64,000 nucleotides of DNA from Streptomyces cinerochromogenes (GTDB lineage: Bacteria > Actinomycetota > Actinomycetes > Streptomycetales > Streptomycetaceae). Shown in pieces: positions 19,239 to 28,846 of this stretch (its first letter is position 1; the number at the start of each line of letters is the position of its first letter). The notes beneath the pieces are model-generated. The model made no database searches. It saw only the letters and a list, made by a program, of their open reading frames with translations, and was not told where the DNA came from. The translations under genes and the position numbers were made by a program. Where the stretch lies: assembly GCF_014648635.1 (NCBI RefSeq), contig NZ_BMRM01000019.1, positions 1 through 64,000 on the forward strand. Reading direction: 5' to 3'.

Positions 19239-20817
19239 CACCCCCCGGCCGCGCCGCAGGAGAGCGGGCCGCTACGTACCCTTCCCCGGGCGGAGCACGC
19301 AGCAGACCACAGGGCCCCTGACCGGCCCGGTCACCGGCCGGCTCCCCGCCGACCGGCCCTCGGTCCCCGAGAACAGGTCCGACCGGCGGCTGCTCGCCGA
19401 GGCCGGCAAGCGGGGCAGGAGGGACGGCAGGAAGCGGACGCTGGACCCGTGGGTGCTCAACAGCGGTGACCGGCTGCCCTATCTCGCCGAGCTGGCCTCG
19501 CTGCGGGACGCCGTGATCCACCGGATCGAGGAGAACCTGAACCGGACGGAGGAGACGGCACGCCTCCAGGACGCCCGGGCGGAGTCCGACGTGACCGCGG
19601 GCGAGGCCGAGACCCGGCTGCTGGACGAGCGGCTGCGCGAGGCCGACCAGGCCATCCAGGAGGCCAAGAGCCAGCTCAACCTGCTCGCGCTCCGTTCCTC
19701 GCGCTGGATCCGCTTCCGGGACCGGCTGCGCGAAGGGGTGGAGGAACGCTGGCTCCGCGAACGCTTCCGGGACGCCCCCGGGCCGCCGGCCGGCCACGTC
19801 CCGGCCCCGGCGGATCCCGGGCTCGGGGACGACGGGAGCGGGCAGCCCGACGGCAAGGCGGAGAGCGGGGACACCGGAGACGACTGGCAGACGGTGTCCA
19901 CGGCGGGCACCGCCCCGGACGACACCTCGCGCGCCGCCCTGCGGGAGGAGTACATCGCCGCACGGCGCAGGACCGACGACGTCGGCTCGGCCGAGGGCTG
20001 GGAGGGACTGGCGACCCGCCCCGGCCTGCCCCGCTGGCTGACCCTGGTCCTGCTGCTCGTCATCATGGCCGTCGAGGTACCGGTCTACTGGGTCGCCTAC
20101 CAGCCCTTCCACGGGGTCGGCAGCACGAGCGGGGACGCGCTGTCCGGAACGCTCGCCGTGTCCTCGGCCGTCCTCATGCTGATCCTGCCGCACCTCGCGG
20201 GACACATGCTGCGGTGGCGGGCGGCGACCGGATCGCCGCGCAGCGGCTGGCTCCCGTCCCTGTCGCTGCTCGGCGTGTGGGGCGGCCTGACCTGGGTGCT
20301 CGGCACACTGCGCGCCAGGTTCGTGATGCAGCACGACCCGCCGGCGCCCACCGGCGGGGCGGCCGCGGGCTTCCGCGGAATCGGCGGCTCGTCCGCCGGG
20401 ACCTCCACCCTGGTGGACCGGCTGCACCTGACGAGCCAGACGGTGACCTGGCTGTTCTGCGCGCTGCTGCTGCTCTCGGGCGGGGTCGGCTTCCTGCTCG
20501 GCCTGTTCCGGGAACACCCGTTCCTCGACGCCTACCGGACGGCGGTCGAGCGGCGTACCGATCTGCAGCGGCAGCGCGAGAGGAGCATCGCCGACACCGA
20601 GCGGGCGCGGGCGGCGCAGACCACGGCCGAGGACCGGCGGCAGGCCCGCCGGGACGCCGCGAGCAGGCAGATCGCCTGCACCCGCGAGCTGTACGAGGCC
20701 GCCGCCGCCAAGTATCTCGACGGAGTGCGGGAGGGCGCGAACGACACCGCCGTCAGCGAGTCGGTGATGCGCCTGTCCAGGGCGCAACCGGTGCTGCCGG
20801 CGCCGCGCGGCCTCTGA
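19213..20817 (+). CDS. Coiled-coil multi-pass membrane protein
   Basis: 534 aa. Residues 90-165 are a charged coiled coil (EENLNRTEETARLQDARAE and similar). Hydrophobic segments follow at about 279-300 (LTLVLLLVIMAVEVPVYWVA), 315-335 (AVSSAVLMLILPHLAG), 347-366 and 415-435 (TVTWLFCALLLLSGGVGFLL). The C-terminal 90 residues return to a charged helical region, so it probably has an even number of segments with both coiled-coil ends in the cytoplasm. The family is not recognised. Its 26-bp overlap with the vWA lipoprotein suggests the two form one envelope complex. Confidence 0.65.
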   Translation: MSTTGTSADTPRPRRRRAGRYVPFPGRSTQQTTGPLTGPVTGRLPADRPSVPENRSDRRLLAEAGKRGRRDGRKRTLDPWVLNSGDRLPYLAELASLRDAVIHRIEENLNRTEETARLQDARAESDVTAGEAETRLLDERLREADQAIQEAKSQLNLLALRSSRWIRFRDRLREGVEERWLRERFRDAPGPPAGHVPAPADPGLGDDGSGQPDGKAESGDTGDDWQTVSTAGTAPDDTSRAALREEYIAARRRTDDVGSAEGWEGLATRPGLPRWLTLVLLLVIMAVEVPVYWVAYQPFHGVGSTSGDALSGTLAVSSAVLMLILPHLAGHMLRWRAATGSPRSGWLPSLSLLGVWGGLTWVLGTLRARFVMQHDPPAPTGGAAAGFRGIGGSSAGTSTLVDRLHLTSQTVTWLFCALLLLSGGVGFLLGLFREHPFLDAYRTAVERRTDLQRQRERSIADTERARAAQTTAEDRRQARRDAASRQIACTRELYEAAAAKYLDGVREGANDTAVSESVMRLSRAQPVLPAPRGL

Positions 20818-20843
20818 AGGCCCGCGGCACCCCGGAACCGGAA

Positions 20844-20877
20844 ACCGCCCCGGCCCCCGTGAGGGGACCGGGGCGGT
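20844..20877. terminator. Strong hairpin between convergent genes
   Basis: A perfect 10-bp stem, ACCGCCCCGG paired with CCGGGGCGGT, is extended inward by CCCC/GGGG and closed by a short GTGA loop. It lies in the 75-bp gap between the membrane coiled-coil gene and the convergent RES gene. There is no T-run, as is common for actinobacterial terminators; it could serve both directions. Confidence 0.75.
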
Positions 20878-20892
20878 CGTGTGCGCCGGTCC

Positions 20893-21543
20893 TCAGTCCT
20901 CCGGTACGGAGACGACCGCGCGCAGCGGTGCCAGCAGCCGGTTGACCTTGCGCACGTCGCCCGGCGACGCCAGCCGCAGGCACTCCCGCGGGCGCGGGTC
21001 GAGGGACGTGCCCGGGCAGCGGTCCTGGAACAGCTGGAGCGCCGGACGCGGCCGGCAGCGTTTGGACGTCCACCACAGGCCCTGTACGCCGGGGCAGCGT
21101 TCGCGGATCACACGGACCCAGTACCGGGTGCCGGCGTACTCCTCGGAGTCGATCAGCCAGTCGTCCTGCCAGACGGCGGCCAGCCCCTCGGCGGTGGTGA
21201 GGTCCACCAGGGAGAGGTCCGCCGTGGTGCGGACCGCGGAGAGCACGTACCGGGACGCCAGCGCCCAGGGGATCAGACGCACCCCGGCTGCGCCGAACTC
21301 GACGGACCTGAGCAGGACTTCGGACAGGGCGGTGACCGGGTCGAGGGCGGCGTAGAGGTAGGGATAGGGGTCCTTCTCGGTGGGGTCGAAGCGGCTGCCC
21401 TTGAAGAACTCGTGGGCGACGTTCGGGTTGAACTCGCCGGCCCCGAACCGCTCCTCGTGGCACCGCCACAGCACCGTACCGGCCGGCAGCAGGTGGCACA
21501 CCGGCTCCATGGCGACGCCCTCGGGCGGGATCTGACCTGCCAT
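20893..21543 (-). CDS. RES-domain protein (predicted NAD-degrading toxin)
   Basis: 216 aa. RES proteins of RES-Xre toxin-antitoxin pairs degrade NAD+, halting growth. The conserved Arg/Glu features are visible: LWRCHEERFGAGEFNPN near residue 25 and PVTALSEVLLRS near 70, with the surrounding RES core (YLYAALDPVTAL). The ATG shares one base with the stop of the upstream antitoxin-like gene (TGATG), so the pair is translationally coupled with the antitoxin first, as is usual. It is the final gene of the CHAT/antitoxin/RES operon and ends before a strong hairpin. Confidence 0.85.
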   Translation of the reverse strand: MAGQIPPEGVAMEPVCHLLPAGTVLWRCHEERFGAGEFNPNVAHEFFKGSRFDPTEKDPYPYLYAALDPVTALSEVLLRSVEFGAAGVRLIPWALASRYVLSAVRTTADLSLVDLTTAEGLAAVWQDDWLIDSEEYAGTRYWVRVIRERCPGVQGLWWTSKRCRPRPALQLFQDRCPGTSLDPRPRECLRLASPGDVRKVNRLLAPLRAVVSVPED

Positions 21544-22304
21544 CAGAGGGCCCCCACCAGTTCGGCGGCGGCGCGTTCCAGGGCCTCGTCGGGCAGGACG
21601 CCGAGCAGGTCCGCGGGGACCCCGCCCAGCCAGCGGTTGCCGCCCAGCCACCAGTCGGCGGCCCCCCAGGGGTCGCGGTCGGCGCGGAGCAGGGTGTTGA
21701 TCCGGCGGACCACGGGCAGTGGTTCGGCCGTGCCGGGCCGGAACTGGAAGCGGGGGTAGCGGATGCCGCGGTCCGGGTCGCGGAGCCGGATCAGCCCGGC
21801 ATCAGGAGGTGCCGCGTGCCCGGCCCCGGGCGGCTCGGCGCGTTCGGTCCCGGCCTGCTCGGCACGCTCGGCCCCGGCGGGCTCGGCACGTTCGGTTCCG
21901 GCCGGCCGGGCGTGTTCGGTCCCGGTGAGCGCGGCGCGTTCGGCCTCGGTCAGCGCGGGTGCGGCGAGGAGCCGTCGGCGGGCCGTCCGCAGCAGGGCGG
22001 CGGAGTCCGTGCCGAGGACACTGATCACGGCGTCGATCGTGCCGAGACCGGGCAGTTCCCGGGTGGCGGCGGCGTAGCGGTGGCCGCCGACCGCCTCGGA
22101 CACGGGGTGGCCGGGCGGCAGCGCGGCGAGCGTGCGCTTCAGCCGGCGTACGGCGCGGGCGACGGCCACCGGATCGCCGGCGGCGGTCTCCTCGCGCAGC
22201 TCCCGCAGGGCGCCGGAGACCCGGTCGAGATCGTCGTCGTCCAGCCCGGTGACCACGGTGGTCCAGTGGCTCCGGAGGAGCCTGAGCAGTTCCTCCGATG
22301 TCAT
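21543..22304 (-). CDS. RES-partner antitoxin with ParS/MbcA-like toxin-binding end
   Basis: 253 aa. The C-terminal ~55 residues (RINTLLRADRDPWGAADWWLGGNRW...VPADLLGVLPDEALERAAAELV) match the Xre/MbcA/ParS-type toxin-binding domain (DUF2384), where a W..N.WLGG turn precedes the final helices. The first 120 residues are helical but lack an obvious Xre helix-turn-helix, so DNA-binding autoregulation is not evident. A low-complexity insert (about 140-180) repeats the unit AGTERAEP with Glu/Thr/Ala. It overlaps the CHAT gene stop by 4 bp and the RES start by 1 bp. Function is inferred from the toxin-binding end and position. Confidence 0.75.
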   Translation of the reverse strand: MTSEELLRLLRSHWTTVVTGLDDDDLDRVSGALRELREETAAGDPVAVARAVRRLKRTLAALPPGHPVSEAVGGHRYAAATRELPGLGTIDAVISVLGTDSAALLRTARRRLLAAPALTEAERAALTGTEHARPAGTERAEPAGAERAEQAGTERAEPPGAGHAAPPDAGLIRLRDPDRGIRYPRFQFRPGTAEPLPVVRRINTLLRADRDPWGAADWWLGGNRWLGGVPADLLGVLPDEALERAAAELVGAL

Positions 22305-25300
22305 GCGCCGTCTCCTTCCTGCCGCCGGGCGGAGGCTGCCGCCGGGGCGGGGTTGCCGTGGTGGACGAAGGCGGCCCAGGTGTCGGGCCGGTCGCGGAAG
22401 TCCTCGGCGAGCCGCCAGGGGGCCGCGATGTCCTTCAGCGCGCGGACGGGCGGCCGGGCGTCCGGCGGGGCGAGCATCCAGCGCTGGGCGGCGCGCAGCG
22501 CGTCCGGCGGGGCGAGGCCCCGGTCGAGCGCGTCGTGCAGGACGAGCATGAGGAGTTCGGACCGCATGTCGTCGACCTTCCAGCGGGAGCCGATGGCGTC
22601 GGCGGCCAGCCGGTGCACCAGGACCGAGGTGAGGGTCAGGGCCTCGTCGTGGTCGCGGGTGGTGAGGTCCGTCTCGCAGCCGCCGCACACGACCAGCGGC
22701 CCCTCCGCGCGGAAGGCGTCTCCCTCGGCGGGCGTCTCCAGCAGGGTGCTCAGCGTGAGGTCCCCGCCGGTGCCGGACGGCTCCCCGGCCCCGTCCGGCG
22801 CCGCCAGCCGCAGGGCGGAGCGGGTGGGGTCGGGACCGGCGAGCCCGTGACAGGCCAGGTGGACGAGGGAGGCGGGGGCGGCGGCCCGGCCGCCGAGCAG
22901 GTCCAGGACCGTCCCCGGGGTGGCGGGGTCCTCGTCGGGGCGGTGGACGACGGCCTTCCGGTAGTGGACGGCGGCCAGGGTGTCGATCTCCTCCTCGGCC
23001 CAGGCCAGGTCGTCCGCGCCGTGGAAGACCAGGGCCGGCCGGTCCGCGGGTGCCATGCGCCGGCGGGCGGCGGCGCGCAGGAACTCCCGGCCGGAGGCGG
23101 CGTACGTGAGGACGGCGACCTCGCAGGCCCGTACGGCACGCGGTGCGCCGCGGGCGACGGGCGGCCGGAGGACGGCCGCCTGCCAGGGCACCACGCCGAG
23201 GTCGCCGCAGGGCACGATGACGAGGCGTACGGCGTCCGGGGCCCCGGCGGGTGCGTCCGCGAGGCCGGCCTCCGCGAGGGCGCGGTCCCACACCCGGAGG
23301 GCGTCCAGCGCGGGGCCGAGCACCTCGCCGGCCCAGGCGCACAGGTCGTCCAGGGCCTGCTGCCAGCGGTGCAGGGCGTGTCGTCGGCGCTCACCGGGGT
23401 CGACGGTGCCGTCGTCGGCGGCCTCCCGGCGCTGCCGGTCCGCGCCGGCCGCCAGGTACCGGGCGACCGGCCCGCGTCCGTCCGGAGCGAGGCCCGGCAG
23501 GGCCAGTGCCGTGACGGGGCCGTCGGCGGTGACGACGAGGACGGCCCCGTCCGGGTCGTCCACGCCGGGCACCAGGTACAGCAGCGCGTCCGCCCCGGTC
23601 GCCCGCAGCCCGGCGCGCAGGTCGGTCACGGTGGCGAGCTGCGGCTGTACGTCGGCCCCGCCCTGCCCCCGCAGCACGTCCAGCGAACGCCGGCGCAGGT
23701 CTCCGGGGAGGCCGGGGGCTCCCATGCCGGCCGCGGCGAGCAGTTCCAGCGGGCCGCGCAGGTCACCGGGGGTGCCGCCGGTGCCCGCGGCGGCGGACAG
23801 TTCGCCCAGCGAGCGGTCCTCGCCGCGCTCCGCGTCGTCGCCGGCGGCGGCCGTGCGCCAGCGTTCGGCCAGTTCGCTCTCGCCGAGGGCGGCGAGCCGG
23901 TCGGCGACGCCCGCCGAGACGGCCGCCGCGCCGAGCACCAGGGACCGGCCCGCCTCCAGGCATGCGATGGCCTCCTCGGGGAGTCCGGCGCGCAGCGCCC
24001 AGAAGGCGGCCGTGCGGCCCCGGTCCGCGGCGGCTCGCGCGATGCGCAGGCCTCGGCCGACGCCCTGCTGGAGCAGGACGTCCTCGGCGGACGACCGCAG
24101 GGACGTGCGAGCGAGTCCGACGGCGGCGCGCAGTTCGGCGACGGCGTCGGGCGCGACCGCGTCCACGGCGGTACCGGTCGGGTCCGGACGCAGCAGGGCA
24201 CGCTTGGCGCGCAGCGCGGCCAGGTCCCAGGTGAGGCCGGCGCCCCCCGGCCCGCCGTCGGGCAGTTCGGCCCGCGCCCGCGTGAGTTCGTCGATCGCCT
24301 CGTCCAGCGCCCCGGTGTCCCCGGTGAGCTGGTGCAGGGTGTCCAGGGCGATCGCTATACCGCCGCGTGCCCTGGGCCGGAACTCGGAGGTGAAGGCGAC
24401 TCCGTCCAGGGCGGTCCGGGCGCGCCGTACACCCTCGGCGATGCGGCCCGGGTCCGATTCCACGATCGCCGTCAGGGTGATCAGCGGAGCGCAGGCGATG
24501 TCGAGGATGCTCCGCATGACAGGCATGTCCACCGACATCTCCGTGACCCACTGGAGGTGGTGCACGGCCGCACGCAGGTCCGTGGTCCGGTCACTCCCGT
24601 TCGTGCCGTGCACGACGCGGCCCAGGTAGGCGAGGCCGAGCACGAAGGTGCTCAGCATCGCGGTCCATTCCTCCGCGCCCGCGCAGGTCTCGTCCAGTTC
24701 CAGTTCGCACAGCGCGTCGACGACGTCGTCGATCGCCTCGGCGTCGTGCCGGTCCAGGGCGGACGTCAGCCGTCCCAGGAGCCGGACGGACTCCGCGCAC
24801 ACGCGCAGGTTGGCGGCGTTGACGCTGGTGGGGTCGTCCTCCCAGTGGTACGCCTCGACCAGGTACTGGGCCATGTCCTCGTCCTGGAGGCTGCCGCCGG
24901 TGAGGGCGGCCCCGTGGAGCACCGCGGGCACGACGGCCTGGAGCCACTCGGTCTGTGCGCGGCCGTCGAGTTCGCCGTTGGCCGAGGCCTCCTGCATCAG
25001 CCGCAGCGCTTCCCGGAAGCCCTGCATGTCACCGGTGCGGAAGGCGAGAGCGACGTGGAGGAGGGCGGCGACCATCCGGGACGGCAGGGAGTGGCGCTCC
25101 TCCCCCTCGGCGCCCCCTGGTCCCGACATCTCGGCGAGGAGTTCGGACAGGCCGTCCGGTCCCATCATGCCCGGTGCCATCACCTCGGCCAGGGCGAGGA
25201 ACCGGCTCATGACGCCCCGGACCTCCTCCGGCTCGACGGTGTCTCCGGTCCGCGCGTCGCGGGTCTCCTCCGCCTCCGCGGCGGCCTCGCCCCGGGGGCG

Positions 25301-26014
25301 CTCGATCTGGTCGAGCGCCAGCGTCATCAGGGTGCTCACCGACGGCGGCACCTCTCTGTCCGCCATGGTGGCGGCGGCATACCGGCCACCGCGGAGGAGC
25401 CCCTCGTGGTCGCCGGCCAGGTGTGCCTCGGTCATCTCGCCGAACACACGGAGGTCCTCGCGCAGGCGGGGGGTCATCTGCGGGTGGTCGCGTTCCAGCA
25501 GCAGCCGCACGAGCAGCGCGCTGTCCTCCACCAGCCCCGAGCCACCGCCGGCGAGGGGTGTGCCGAGCGCGGCGAGGGACATGAGCCGGTCGACGGTCCA
25601 CTGCCCCGACAGCCCTGTCATGACCTGCCGGCTCAGCCGCACCAGCCGCGATCCGGCCAGCGCCACGAGGCTCCGGTACGCCGCCTCCCGTTCCTCCTCG
25701 CCGAGCAGGGCCGAGGACCGGGCCTCCTCCAGCAGTGCCAGCGCCCGCTCACGGTCGGCCGGACCGCCCTCCAGCAGGAACCGCGCGGCCCGGCACCGGC
25801 CGAGGCGGGCCGCCACCACGGCGGCCGTCGCCTCCTCACCCGGCTCTGCCGTCAGCTCAGCCAGTAAGTCCTCGAGTTCGTCCACCAGGGCGTCGAGCTC
25901 CGGGCCGCGTGTCCCCGTGTGGCCCTCCGGTTCGAGCGGTACGGAGAATCCCTCGGTGCGGGCGAGCGCGGCGGCGGCGCGCTGGGCCACGGGTGCCATC
26001 CCGGCTTCACTCAT
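22301..26014 (-). CDS. TPR-type CHAT-domain protease
   Basis: 1237 aa. About 850 residues of helical TPR-like repeats precede a C-terminal CHAT caspase-like domain. The catalytic dyad is present: His1056 in LVHLACHGLAG and Cys1113 in VVCGGCETD. The strands LYLVPGVDDPDGAVLVVT and VIVPCGDLGVVPWQA are typical of CHAT. Such proteins are caspase-related peptidases that act in bacterial self-destruction and defence systems, often triggered through repeat domains. The stop overlaps the antitoxin-like gene by 4 bp, so CHAT, antitoxin and RES are made from one mRNA. The substrate is unknown; the adjacent proteins are candidates. Confidence 0.85.
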   Translation of the reverse strand: MSEAGMAPVAQRAAAALARTEGFSVPLEPEGHTGTRGPELDALVDELEDLLAELTAEPGEEATAAVVAARLGRCRAARFLLEGGPADRERALALLEEARSSALLGEEEREAAYRSLVALAGSRLVRLSRQVMTGLSGQWTVDRLMSLAALGTPLAGGGSGLVEDSALLVRLLLERDHPQMTPRLREDLRVFGEMTEAHLAGDHEGLLRGGRYAAATMADREVPPSVSTLMTLALDQIERPRGEAAAEAEETRDARTGDTVEPEEVRGVMSRFLALAEVMAPGMMGPDGLSELLAEMSGPGGAEGEERHSLPSRMVAALLHVALAFRTGDMQGFREALRLMQEASANGELDGRAQTEWLQAVVPAVLHGAALTGGSLQDEDMAQYLVEAYHWEDDPTSVNAANLRVCAESVRLLGRLTSALDRHDAEAIDDVVDALCELELDETCAGAEEWTAMLSTFVLGLAYLGRVVHGTNGSDRTTDLRAAVHHLQWVTEMSVDMPVMRSILDIACAPLITLTAIVESDPGRIAEGVRRARTALDGVAFTSEFRPRARGGIAIALDTLHQLTGDTGALDEAIDELTRARAELPDGGPGGAGLTWDLAALRAKRALLRPDPTGTAVDAVAPDAVAELRAAVGLARTSLRSSAEDVLLQQGVGRGLRIARAAADRGRTAAFWALRAGLPEEAIACLEAGRSLVLGAAAVSAGVADRLAALGESELAERWRTAAAGDDAERGEDRSLGELSAAAGTGGTPGDLRGPLELLAAAGMGAPGLPGDLRRRSLDVLRGQGGADVQPQLATVTDLRAGLRATGADALLYLVPGVDDPDGAVLVVTADGPVTALALPGLAPDGRGPVARYLAAGADRQRREAADDGTVDPGERRRHALHRWQQALDDLCAWAGEVLGPALDALRVWDRALAEAGLADAPAGAPDAVRLVIVPCGDLGVVPWQAAVLRPPVARGAPRAVRACEVAVLTYAASGREFLRAAARRRMAPADRPALVFHGADDLAWAEEEIDTLAAVHYRKAVVHRPDEDPATPGTVLDLLGGRAAAPASLVHLACHGLAGPDPTRSALRLAAPDGAGEPSGTGGDLTLSTLLETPAEGDAFRAEGPLVVCGGCETDLTTRDHDEALTLTSVLVHRLAADAIGSRWKVDDMRSELLMLVLHDALDRGLAPPDALRAAQRWMLAPPDARPPVRALKDIAAPWRLAEDFRDRPDTWAAFVHHGNPAPAAASARRQEGDGA

Positions 26015-26163
26015 GTGACATCCCCTCCGCCGCTATGGTGCCCGTCCCCGTGATCCGGCAGCCGGGTCCGGAGCGCCCCACCGGCATCCTGCCGGACAAC
26101 GCCCGGCTCCCGGCCGGTTTCCGCCCGATCCGCGGCGGCGCGGAGGGGCGGAGCCGGTCGCCG

Positions 26164-27690
<1,527 letters not shown>

Positions 27691-27815
27691 GGGCTGGCCA
27701 ATCGGGGAGGAAGGGATCGGGAGCGGCCGTGCGGGCACCAGCCCCCTCCCCGGGACGGCGGGGAGGGGTGACCAGGAGGGGCGTGGGGGGGGGATCGGTG
27801 ACTTCGTGCGGGAAC

Positions 27816-28835
27816 TCAGGAGTTGACGGCGGGGATGATCCGGTGGCCGTAGGCCTCGATGGTGGCCTCCTGGGCGTCGTGCATGTCGTAGACCGCGAAC
27901 TGGTCGACGCCCAGGGAGCGCAGCGCGGTCAGTTTCTCGATGTGTTGCGCGGGCGGTCCGATGACGCAGAACCGGTCCACGATCTCGTCGGGCACGAACC
28001 GGGTGTCGGGGTTGCCGCTGCGTCCGTGGTGGGCGTAGTCGTAGCCCTGGCGGGTCTTGATGTAGTCGGTGAGTTCCTCCGGGACCCGGTCGGAGTGCTC
28101 GCCGTACTTGGCGACCAGGTCGGCGACGTGGTTGCCGACCATGCCGCCGAACCAGCGGCACTGGTCGCGGGCGTGCGCGAGGGCCTCCGGCGAGTCGTCC
28201 TCGGTGACGTAGGCCGGGGCGGCGACGCAGATCGTCACCTCGGACGGGTCACGGCCGGCGGCCACGGCGGCGTCCTTGACGGCCTTCACCATGTACTCGG
28301 TCAGGTACAGGTCGGCGAGCTGGAGGATGAACCCGTCGGCCTCCTCGCCGGCCATCTTCAGCGCCTTCGGTCCGTACGCGGCCATCCAGACGGGGAGTTC
28401 GGCGCCCTCCCCGATCCACGGGAAGCGGATCTTCGTGCCGCCGAGGTCGGCCTCCTCGCCGCGGCCGAGGGCGCGGATGACCTTCATGGCCTCGCTGATC
28501 CGGGCGAGGGTGTTGGGTTTGCGGCCGGCGACGCGCATCGCGGAGTCGCCGCGGCCGATGCCGCAGACGGTGCGGTTGCCGAACATGTCGTTGAGGGTGG
28601 CGAACGTGGAGGCGGTGACCTCCCAGGTGCGGGTGCCCGGGTTGGTGACCATCGGGCCGACCTTCAGCCTCTGCGTGTTCGCCAGGATCTGGCTGTAGAT
28701 CACGAACGGCTCCTGCCACAGCACGGCGGAGTCGAAGGTCCATCCGTAGGTGAAGCCGTTGCGCTCGGCCCGCTTCATCAGGCTGACGACGCGCGAGGCG
28801 GGCGGGTCGGTCTGCAGGACGAGTCCGAAGTCCAT
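27816..28835 (-). CDS. LLM-class F420-dependent oxidoreductase (TIGR03842-like)
   Basis: 339 aa from the ATG at 28835, with AGGAG 8 nt upstream; the GTG nine bases further up abuts that leader and is unlikely. The sequence fits the luciferase-like TIM-barrel family: MDFGLVLQTDPPASRVV at strand 1, GPMVTNPGTRTWEVTAS for the flavin/deazaflavin pocket, and VCGIGRGDSAMRV. Members of this subgroup in actinobacteria are predicted to use coenzyme F420. It lies 11 bp after the hydantoinase gene. The cluster has no classical flavoprotein dihydropyrimidine dehydrogenase, so this enzyme could supply the first reductive step, which is an inference. Confidence 0.85.
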   Translation of the reverse strand: MDFGLVLQTDPPASRVVSLMKRAERNGFTYGWTFDSAVLWQEPFVIYSQILANTQRLKVGPMVTNPGTRTWEVTASTFATLNDMFGNRTVCGIGRGDSAMRVAGRKPNTLARISEAMKVIRALGRGEEADLGGTKIRFPWIGEGAELPVWMAAYGPKALKMAGEEADGFILQLADLYLTEYMVKAVKDAAVAAGRDPSEVTICVAAPAYVTEDDSPEALAHARDQCRWFGGMVGNHVADLVAKYGEHSDRVPEELTDYIKTRQGYDYAHHGRSGNPDTRFVPDEIVDRFCVIGPPAQHIEKLTALRSLGVDQFAVYDMHDAQEATIEAYGHRIIPAVNS

Positions 28836-28846
28836 GGGCGCCACTC

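Noticed and set aside
22298..25867. A very long plus-strand open frame opposite the CHAT gene
   Set aside because: Its product is low-complexity Gly/Arg/Val/His, with no motif; the minus-strand frame has clear CHAT catalytic residues.
28249..28743. Alternative minus-strand frame inside the LLM oxidoreductase gene
   Set aside because: Arg/Gly/Pro-rich off-frame translation; the main frame carries the LLM signatures.
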